From: Acidobacteriota bacterium
Lineage (GTDB): Bacteria > Acidobacteriota > Blastocatellia > Pyrinomonadales > Pyrinomonadaceae
Reading direction: 5' to 3'
DNA: 32,712 nucleotides
Assembly: GCA_003222945.1 (NCBI GenBank)
Contig: QHXM01000058.1
Location: 1 to 32,712, forward strand
The translations under genes and the position numbers were made by a program. The notes beneath the pieces were generated by a model. That model worked only from the letters and a program-made list of their open reading frames with translations. It was not told the DNA's origin and did no database searches. Positions 1 to 5,907 of the stretch are shown one piece after another; position 1 is the stretch's first letter, and each line of letters begins with the position of its first letter.

Positions 1-681
1 AGCAACGGAGCGCGCAAGCGGACTTCTCTTCTTCGCAGCCCGCTTCCTGCTCGTGTCGAAATGCTTTTCAAGAAGTCCAAGACCGAAGTCAGCCGCAAGC
101 GCCATCAGTGCTGCGGGCACTGCGCCTGCTATAAGCAAGTGATTGTCATACTGACGAAGCCCGCGATAGATGTATGCGCCCAGTCCGCCTGCGCCTATTA
201 GCCCGCCAATCGTTGCAACGCCGACCGATATAACAACAGCGACGCGCACGCCAGTCAAAATAACGCTCATAGCAAGCGGCAACTCCACCTGCCATAAAAT
301 CTGCCCATCGGTCATCCCCATCGCAACTGCCGCCTCGCGCACATTTTTATCAACGCCGAGAATTCCTGTCACGGTGTTGCGAATCACAGGAAGAAGCGCG
401 TAGAGAACAAGCGCGACGATTGCCGTTCGCGCACCTATACCGCCTATGAAAGGAAGCGGGATGAGAAAGCCGAAGAGCGCAAGGCTCGGAACAGTCTGCA
501 TCACGTTCGCAACTCCAAGCACGGGAGCGCGAAGACGCTTGCGGCGCGTTAGAAGTATGCCAAGAGGGATTCCTATTGCGATAGCAATCGAGGTCGAAAC
601 GAGAACGAGAACGAGGTGCTCGCCGATTAGGCGAAGGATGTCCTGCCAGTTGGTTTTGAGGAAATCAATCCACGCGCTCAC
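1..681 (-). CDS. Osmoprotectant-type ABC transporter permease, partial (left edge)
   Basis: Inner-membrane permease of an OpuC/ProW-like ABC importer for small quaternary-ammonium compounds. The frame is open from a GTG at 681-679 to the window edge (227 codons, no stop), so the C-terminus is missing. The translation is hydrophobic with several membrane segments and shows the permease EAA-loop pattern VREAAVAMGMTDGQILWQVE followed by LPLAMSVILTGVRVAVVISV, typical of OpuCB/YehW. The GTG overlaps the ATPase stop codon (GTGA, 4 bp), which indicates translational coupling. The membrane domain is essentially complete at about residue 210. The charged tail that follows could end just outside the window or lead into a fused substrate-binding domain, as in EgtU and some OpuC homologues. 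Family assignment is good. Substrate is unknown; the egt neighbours suggest ergothioneine or another betaine. Confidence 0.85.
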   Translation of the reverse strand, partial: MSAWIDFLKTNWQDILRLIGEHLVLVLVSTSIAIAIGIPLGILLTRRKRLRAPVLGVANVMQTVPSLALFGFLIPLPFIGGIGARTAIVALVLYALLPVIRNTVTGILGVDKNVREAAVAMGMTDGQILWQVELPLAMSVILTGVRVAVVISVGVATIGGLIGAGGLGAYIYRGLRQYDNHLLIAGAVPAALMALAADFGLGLLEKHFDTSRKRAAKKRSPLARSVA

Positions 682-1502
682 TGCTTGTATCCCTCACGGC
701 TCTCTTCAACCCTGCCTCTCTCAATGATGGCTTCCATCACGGCGGGCGCGAGCCGCAACGTCTCAACATAAGCTTGCGCGTGGCTGTCATACGAGCGCAG
801 GAAATTTTCAGGCGTCTCTAAAAGAATCAGTCGCCCTGCGTGCATCAGACCAATGCGCGTCGCAAGCATCAAAGCTTCGCGCACGTCGTGTGTTACGAAA
901 ATCACTGTCTTGCCCAGGCGTTTCGATAGATCATTAAACTCTCTTTGCAGCGAGGCTCGCGTCAGAGGATCGAGCGCGCCAAAGGGTTCATCCATCAGAA
1001 GAAGCTGCGGCTCTGCGGCGAGCGCACGCGCAACGCCTACGCGCTGGCGCTGTCCGCCCGACAGTTCCCTCGGATAACGATGCGCGAACTTCTCAGGATC
1101 AAGCCCGACCAGTTCGAGCAACTCGTGCACGCGCTTTCCCACGCGCTCTCGCTCCCACTTCTCAAGCGTAGGAACGAGCGCGACGTTGCGCTCAACCGTA
1201 AAATGCGGGAACAGCCCCGCCTCCTGAATCACATAGCCTGTGCGTCGGCGCAAGCTGGTCGCGCCCCAGTCTGACGTTCGCTTGCCTTCAACTAGCACTT
1301 CACCTCCGGTCGGCAGCAGAAGGCGATTGATGAGACGTAAAGTAGTAGTCTTTCCGCAACCGGACTCGCCCAGAAGCACCAGCGTCTCGCCGCGCTCGAC
1401 CACCAGATTAAGATTGGAGACGATCAACACTTCGCCCACGCCGTAGCTAACGTTGCGAAACTCAACGAGCGGGGTTTTATCTGATTGATTGAGCGCGGAC
1501 AT
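678..1502 (-). CDS. Osmoprotectant-type ABC transporter ATP-binding protein
   Basis: ATPase subunit (274 aa) partnering the permease that overlaps its stop codon. Visible motifs in order: Walker A GESGCGKTT near residue 47, an OpuCA-like Q-loop region GYVIQEAGLFPHFTVERN, signature LSGGQRQRVGVARAL, Walker B LLLMDEPFGALDP and the switch histidine in IFVTHD. The Q-loop wording is characteristic of the glycine betaine/carnitine/choline importers. The C-terminal CBS pair found in longer OpuCA proteins is absent, as in short members such as those of the EgtV/YehX type. It starts with ATG at 1502 and lies downstream of egtA on the same strand, separated by a hairpin repeat at 1512-1596. Whether it is co-transcribed with egtA is therefore open. 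Confidence 0.9.
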   Translation of the reverse strand: MSALNQSDKTPLVEFRNVSYGVGEVLIVSNLNLVVERGETLVLLGESGCGKTTTLRLINRLLLPTGGEVLVEGKRTSDWGATSLRRRTGYVIQEAGLFPHFTVERNVALVPTLEKWERERVGKRVHELLELVGLDPEKFAHRYPRELSGGQRQRVGVARALAAEPQLLLMDEPFGALDPLTRASLQREFNDLSKRLGKTVIFVTHDVREALMLATRIGLMHAGRLILLETPENFLRSYDSHAQAYVETLRLAPAVMEAIIERGRVEESREGYKQ

Positions 1503-1511
1503 TCTTAAACG

Positions 1512-1620
1512 CAGGAGTCAGGAGTCAGAAGCCAGAATTCAGAAGAGGATAAGGCCGCAGAACCGCTTTTGTTTTTATTCTGACTCCTGACTCCTGTATT
1601 CTGGATTCTGCTTTTGTTCA
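1512..1620. repeat. Hairpin repeat, GAGTCAG heptamer type, between egtA and ABC ATPase
   Basis: A perfect 19-bp inverted repeat pairs 1512-1530 (CAGGAGTCAGGAGTCAGAA) with 1578-1596. Each arm holds two copies of a 7-nt unit. The flank at 1597-1620 reads into the egtA stop codon as TGAACAAAAGCAGAATCC on the minus strand, so the egtA stop is the border of the element. It may act as an RNA hairpin between the two minus-strand genes. Confidence 0.85.
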
Positions 1621-3051
1621 TCAGGCAATTCGTAAATACTCCAGAACTCGCTCCATTGAACCATGCCACGCGCCATCCCAGTTGCGAAGCAGTATGTCAG
1701 CCGGGCAGAGTTCATCTTCTATGACCTGTTCATGAAGCACGTCCAAATAGCTCGTTTCCGAAGGGGCGATTCTTTCAAGCCCGCATCTCGAAAGGCGGAC
1801 CACCTCTTTCGCAAGGCTCAGAACTTCCACCTCTTCAACTCTCGCAGCCAGAGCGTAGCGCGCAACCTGCTCCTGCAACTCGCGCATCTTTTCGGCATTT
1901 AGTTTTGGCGCGAGACGAAGCGCTTCATCAAGAGAGTCTGCATCGTAGAACAGACCTTTCCAGAGGGCTTGCAGCGCGAGCGTGTGCGCAAGGTTTCCGC
2001 AATCTGCGCTTCGCAACTCTATGTGCTGTTTAAGCCGCGCCTCCGTAAAGAGCGTAGTCAGGTGATCGGCCCAATCTCCGAAGACAGGCTCGACCGTGTC
2101 GCACCCTTCAGCCAGAAAGTCGCCGAACTTCATCCCCACAGGCGCGTCCAAGTAACGACCTTCGCGCTGCGCGAAGATCATGGGCACATCGAGCGCGTAG
2201 GCGACAAAGGCTTCGGGCGAGAAATGGTCGTCGAGTGCGGGCGAAGAGATGCCTGTGCGGTCACTATCCGTTTCTAACCATGCGGCGGCGCGCGTTGATT
2301 TGTAGCCCGACACGCTTTCATCTTCAAAAGGCGAGTTGGCGAAGATGGCCGTGACGATTGGGGCCAGACGATTGCCCAGTAGGAATTTTTTTGCGAGGTC
2401 TTCCGTTGAGCCGTAGTCCAGGCTGACCTGCGTTGCGCAGGTTCGGGTCATCATGTCCCATGCGCGAGCGCCGCGCTTTGCCAGATAGGGACGCATCACT
2501 TCGTAGCGCCCTTTAGGAAACCAGCGCTGCTCTTCAAGCTTTCTTACAGGATCGAAGCCAACAGCGAGAAAGGCAAGGTAATCGCCTTCCGAAATCTCAT
2601 GCAGGCGCGCAAGGTAACGGCGCAATTCGCGCTCAACATCTTTCAGGTCGCGTTGCGGCGCGCCGGAGAATTCGACCTGCCCGCCCGGTTCAACCGTCAG
2701 ACGATTCATCTGGCCTGCGTCAACTTCAATCAGAATGTTCTCTTCGTAAACCAGATCATTCGAGTTCGCGGCAAAGCCAGCGAGCACGCGCTCGACCTGC
2801 GCAGGGTTAATGCGTGCGTAATCGCTTCTCAAATCGTAACCGAAAAGCTCAAGCTCAACGCCGCACATCCACTCCGAACGGGCTTTAGCTCCGCGCCGCA
2901 AATTCTCAACGAAGAGCGACGCGGACTCTGATGTCATGCGGTCAGTGAGAAGCGGAAACCAGTCGCGCGACTGCTTCTCCTGCACTCTGGCGGGAACACC
3001 CGTCTCTTCTTGGCAAGCGTCCTTTGATTCAATTGCCTCGTCGTGAATCAT
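1621..3051 (-). CDS. egtA: Glutamate-cysteine ligase (GCS2-like), ergothioneine pathway EgtA
   Basis: Predicted ATP-dependent ligase joining glutamate and cysteine to gamma-glutamylcysteine (476 aa), the sulfur donor for mycobacterial-type EgtB. Family hallmarks visible are GVELELFGYD near residue 64, a glutamate-binding TVEPGGQVEFSGAP segment near residue 120, the MTRTCATQVSLDYGS strand and a late YLDAPVGMKFGDFL segment. These match the GCS2/plant-type GshA superfamily. The start is ATG at 3051. It lies downstream of egtD on the same strand, 109 bp apart with a hairpin repeat in the gap. The family alone does not separate glutathione GshA from EgtA; egtD and egtB next door favour EgtA. No glutathione synthetase is in the window. 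Confidence 0.85.
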   Translation of the reverse strand: MIHDEAIESKDACQEETGVPARVQEKQSRDWFPLLTDRMTSESASLFVENLRRGAKARSEWMCGVELELFGYDLRSDYARINPAQVERVLAGFAANSNDLVYEENILIEVDAGQMNRLTVEPGGQVEFSGAPQRDLKDVERELRRYLARLHEISEGDYLAFLAVGFDPVRKLEEQRWFPKGRYEVMRPYLAKRGARAWDMMTRTCATQVSLDYGSTEDLAKKFLLGNRLAPIVTAIFANSPFEDESVSGYKSTRAAAWLETDSDRTGISSPALDDHFSPEAFVAYALDVPMIFAQREGRYLDAPVGMKFGDFLAEGCDTVEPVFGDWADHLTTLFTEARLKQHIELRSADCGNLAHTLALQALWKGLFYDADSLDEALRLAPKLNAEKMRELQEQVARYALAARVEEVEVLSLAKEVVRLSRCGLERIAPSETSYLDVLHEQVIEDELCPADILLRNWDGAWHGSMERVLEYLRIA

Positions 3052-3058
3052 AAATTAA

Positions 3059-3170
3059 TTGTCAGTTGTCGATGGTCAGTTGTTTTCGCTTCGTTCAAGC
3101 TGCCTGTCTGAAGAACAAACATTCGATTCATTAAGCGAACAACTAACAACGGACCACTGACTACTGACAA
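3059..3170. repeat. Imperfect hairpin repeat, GTCAGTT heptamer type, overlapping the egtD stop
   Basis: The left arm 3059-3091 (TTGTCAGTTGTCGATGGTCA...) pairs imperfectly with the right arm 3133-3170, whose complement begins TTGTCAGTAGTCAGTGGTCC. The right arm overlaps the last codons of egtD: Cys-Gln-stop (TGT CAG TAG) lies inside the repeat. The element sits between egtD and egtA. Confidence 0.8.
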
Positions 3171-4174
3171 ACAAAGAGATTGCTGCTGAACTGTTCGCGC
3201 TCGTCCGTCCATGTGCGTGTGCGCTCGAAGCCTGTCGCCGAAGCCATTTGCGAGAGACCTTCCAGGTCATACTTGTAAGAGTTCTCCGTATGAATTCTCT
3301 CGCCCTCAGAGAAATGAATCTGCATTCCGAGTTTCCGAATCGAGACTGTTTGCTCGCGCAGGCTTTCGATGTAAACCTCGACGCGCCCCGCGCTCTTGTT
3401 GTAGATGACGCGATGACGAAAGGCCCGCAGTTGAAAGCTAGCGTCGAGTTCGCGGTTAATGCGCGCAAGCTGGTTCAGATTAAATGCGGCTGTGACGCCG
3501 AGCGCGTCATCATAGGCTGCTTCTAAAACTTCCGATGATTTGCGAAGGTCTGCGCCGAGCAGGAGCGCATCGCCTGAGTTAAGCACGCGGCGCAGCGCGC
3601 ATAGGAAAGTGTGCGCTTCATCGGCATCGAAGTTTCCTATGTTCGAGCCTAAGAATAGAGCGAGCGTGCGACCGCGCTTCACTTCAGAGAGCGCAGCGAG
3701 GCCGTCGAAATAGTCGCCCGCGTAAGCTTCGATTCGCAAAGCCGGGTAAGATTGCAGAAGCACGCGCGAGCTTGTCTCAAGCGCTGAGGCGGAGATGTCA
3801 ACCGGGATGAAGAGAAGCTCACTTTGCCGTCTGAGCAAAGCTTCGATGACGAGGCGCGTCTTCGATGCGCTGCCGCTTCCCATCTCAATCAGAGAAAGGC
3901 TTTGTCCGTCAACCTCTCGGATAATCTCGTCTGCATGGCGCGTGAGAATCTCGTTTTCGGCGCGCGTCAGGTAGTATTCCGGTAGAAGACAGATCGCCTC
4001 GAAGAGTTCAGAGCCGAGCGCGTCGTAGAAATATTTCGGGAAGAGTCTTTTCGGCGAAAGTGAAAGCCCTGCGCGCACGTCTTCCGCTAACCCGGCGCGC
4101 GTGTCCGTTGCTCGTGCCAGATTATGTATGACGAGTCTTTCGGTTGGGATGCGTTCCGAGGATGCTTGCGACAT
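3161..4174 (-). CDS. egtD: L-histidine N-alpha-methyltransferase EgtD
   Basis: SAM-dependent enzyme that trimethylates histidine to hercynine, the first committed step of ergothioneine synthesis (337 aa; family about 320). Visible hallmarks: the N-terminal PKRLFPKYFYDALGSELFE block, LLPEYYLTRAE with the histidine-site tyrosine, the SAM motif SLIEMGSGSASKTRLVIEAL, PVDISASALE, and LALFLGSNIGNFD. The late IHTENSYKYDL carries the Glu and Ser that in characterised EgtD contact the histidine imidazole. The start is ATG at 4174, with only a weak AAGAA upstream. It is divergent from egtB across 184 bp. Its terminal residues and stop are encoded by a hairpin repeat, so the natural C-terminus may have been changed slightly by the repeat. 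Confidence 0.95.
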   Translation of the reverse strand: MSQASSERIPTERLVIHNLARATDTRAGLAEDVRAGLSLSPKRLFPKYFYDALGSELFEAICLLPEYYLTRAENEILTRHADEIIREVDGQSLSLIEMGSGSASKTRLVIEALLRRQSELLFIPVDISASALETSSRVLLQSYPALRIEAYAGDYFDGLAALSEVKRGRTLALFLGSNIGNFDADEAHTFLCALRRVLNSGDALLLGADLRKSSEVLEAAYDDALGVTAAFNLNQLARINRELDASFQLRAFRHRVIYNKSAGRVEVYIESLREQTVSIRKLGMQIHFSEGERIHTENSYKYDLEGLSQMASATGFERTRTWTDEREQFSSNLFVCQ

Positions 4175-4230
4175 GGGCAGTTCTTCGTAGAAATTTTAGC
4201 CGTTAAAAAGGGAGCGTGAAGCTCGCTTGA

Positions 4231-4247
4231 ATTTCAGATTTGAAATC
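4231..4247. repeat. 17-nt short repeat shared with 26670-26686
   Basis: ATTTCAGATTTGAAATC occurs here in the egtD/egtB divergent intergenic region and in exact reverse complement at 26670-26686. It is partly self-complementary (TTTCA/TGAAA), so it can form a small hairpin. Confidence 0.6.
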
Positions 4248-4291
4248 AAAATCTTTCGCTAACCTTGCCCTGCCCGGATTCGTTCCGTCTG

Positions 4292-4307
4292 CTATGATAG
4301 CCTATCA
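4292..4307 (+). promoter_or_regulatory. Candidate egtB -10 box with overlapping dyad
   Basis: A TATGAT box (4293-4298) lies in CTATGATAG and overlaps a dyad TGATAG-C-CTATCA (4295-4307), about 50 bp upstream of the egtB start. No convincing -35 is seen at 16-18 bp; TTGCCC at 4265 is 22 bp away. This could be a promoter with an operator, but it is only a motif match. Confidence 0.3.
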
Positions 4308-4358
4308 CGCTCCATTATCAACACTCTGCGTGAGGATTAGAGTTAAGGAAAGAAAAGA

Positions 4359-5663
4359 TTGGCGAATCAATTAGCGGAAACGATTGCTGATGAGATGAAG
4401 GGAGCGCGCACTGAAACTCTCGCGCTTTTCGACTTGGCGCGCGAACAGGATTTGCGCGAAAGTCCTGGCTTCGGCTTTCGACCCATAATCTGGCACTTGG
4501 CGCACATAGGCGTCTTTGAAGCCTACTGGCTTTTGCAGAAGCTGAACCATGAACCTTCGCCCGATGAACGATACGAGCGAATCTTCGATCCGATAAAGAC
4601 TCCGCGCGAGGACTCTAAGAATCTTCCTACGCGCGCCGAGATGGAGAGTTATCTAGCGAGCGTCAGGGCGAGAGTTCTTCGTCATCTCGAAAAAGCGGAG
4701 TTTGGCGAAAACGATCCGCTCAAGCGCGACGGCTATCTATTCCGACTTGTGCTTGAGCACGAACAGCAGCATCAGGAGACGCTTCTCTACCTACTTCATC
4801 TTCTGGACCCGACAAAGAAGATGCGACCTTCTGAAGTCGAAGCGATTAATTGTGGAGTTTCCATTCGACCATCATCAACAAAAGGCGAGACGGTCAACGT
4901 CGAAGAAGGCGCTTTCGTGATGGGAGCAACCGGAAACTCTTTCGCTTACGACAACGAGTTGCCGCCGCACACTGTTTATGTTCCGACGTTCAAGATAGAC
5001 AAGTACCTTACGACCAACGAAGAGTACGCAGAGTTTATCGCAGAGGGCGGATATCGCAGGCGCGAGTGGTGGAGCGATGAGGGCTGGGCGTGGCGCGAGA
5101 AAGAGGGTTGGCGTCATCCGCTCTACTGGAAACAGGTGGACGGCGGCTGGCTCGTGCGGACGATGTTTGAAGAAGGAACATGGTCGCCGCATCATCCCGT
5201 TACAGGCATTAGCTGGTACGAAGCGGAAGCCTATGCGCGCTTTCGCGGGAAACGTCTGCCGACCGAAGCAGAATGGGAAAGGGCTGCATCGTGGAATGCT
5301 GAGCGGGAACGTAAGAGCCTATATGCGTGGGGCGATGAGCGGCCTTCGACGAGGCTTTGCAATTTCGATAACCGTTTCTGGGCGACTACGCCTGCCGGGA
5401 GTTTTCCCGAAGGCGCGAGCGCGAGCGGGTGCATGGACATGACGGGCAACGTCTGGGAATGGACCGGCGACGAGTTCTGTGGCTTTCCAGGCTTTGAGGC
5501 TTTCCCTTACCCGGAATATTCCGAAGTCTGGTTTGATGGAGACCATCGCGTGCTGCGTGGCGGCTCGTGGGCGACACGGGCATCCGTGCTTCGCACCTCT
5601 TTCCGAAACTTCTTCCGCCGTCACTTCCGCATAGCCTTCGCAGGAGTACGATGCGCGGAATGA
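4359..5663 (+). CDS. egtB: Hercynylcysteine sulfoxide synthase EgtB
   Basis: Non-heme iron enzyme that couples hercynine to a thiol with O2 to give the sulfoxide precursor of ergothioneine (434 aa). It has an N-terminal DinB-like domain (about 1-160) and a C-terminal formylglycine-generating-enzyme fold (about 175-433). The three iron histidines are visible: WHLAH at 45-49, and EHEQQH with H134 and H138, the same spacing as the H51/H134/H138 triad of mycobacterial EgtB. The FGE part shows RLPTEAEWERAA, GNVWEWTGD, VLRGGSWAT and the terminal FAGVRC. The start is TTG at 4359, supported by AAGGA at 4345-4349. It is divergent from egtD. Whether it uses gamma-glutamylcysteine or cysteine cannot be told by eye; the nearby egtA favours the former. 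Confidence 0.95.
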   Translation: MANQLAETIADEMKGARTETLALFDLAREQDLRESPGFGFRPIIWHLAHIGVFEAYWLLQKLNHEPSPDERYERIFDPIKTPREDSKNLPTRAEMESYLASVRARVLRHLEKAEFGENDPLKRDGYLFRLVLEHEQQHQETLLYLLHLLDPTKKMRPSEVEAINCGVSIRPSSTKGETVNVEEGAFVMGATGNSFAYDNELPPHTVYVPTFKIDKYLTTNEEYAEFIAEGGYRRREWWSDEGWAWREKEGWRHPLYWKQVDGGWLVRTMFEEGTWSPHHPVTGISWYEAEAYARFRGKRLPTEAEWERAASWNAERERKSLYAWGDERPSTRLCNFDNRFWATTPAGSFPEGASASGCMDMTGNVWEWTGDEFCGFPGFEAFPYPEYSEVWFDGDHRVLRGGSWATRASVLRTSFRNFFRRHFRIAFAGVRCAE

Positions 5664-5666
5664 ATT

Positions 5667-5778
5667 AAACCGCGAAATACGCTAAATACGCGAAAAGAGA
5701 TTAAAGGAATCATTCAGATAGCTTGATATTCTCTATCAAATCTTCTTTCGCGTCATGCGAGCGTATTTCGCGGTTTCG
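5667..5778. repeat. Palindromic repeat, AACCGCGAAATACGC type, copy 1
   Basis: Imperfect palindrome of about 105 bp. AACCGCGAAATACGCTAAATACGCG on the left pairs with the complement of TGCGAGCGTATTTCGCGGTT on the right, and the centre contains GATAGCTTGATATTCTCTATC. A second, inverted copy lies at 13638-13749. It begins four bases after the egtB stop codon. Confidence 0.85.
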
Positions 5779-5866
5779 CGGTCAGTTATGCTTTTCTCTT
5801 TTTGTTGCGCTCACATCAAGTGCAATCTTTCCGCCCCTTACTCGTCTAGCCAATCGCTCTCATAAA

Positions 5867-5886
5867 AGATAAACTTATGTTTATCT
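5867..5886 (+). promoter_or_regulatory. Perfect dyad in the kinase leader
   Basis: AGATAAACTTATGTTTATCT consists of 8-bp perfect arms around TTAT. It is immediately followed by GGAGGAG (5887-5893) and lies 21 bp before the kinase ATG. It could be a repressor site or an RNA hairpin next to the ribosome binding region. No family is recognised. Confidence 0.4.
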
Positions 5887-5907
5887 GGAGGAGTTTTAGA
5901 GGCAAGG

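Noticed and set aside
62-70. TGCTTTTCA border motif at the left edge
   Set aside because: It lies inside the permease coding sequence without any flanking period-7 repeat, so it is taken as chance.
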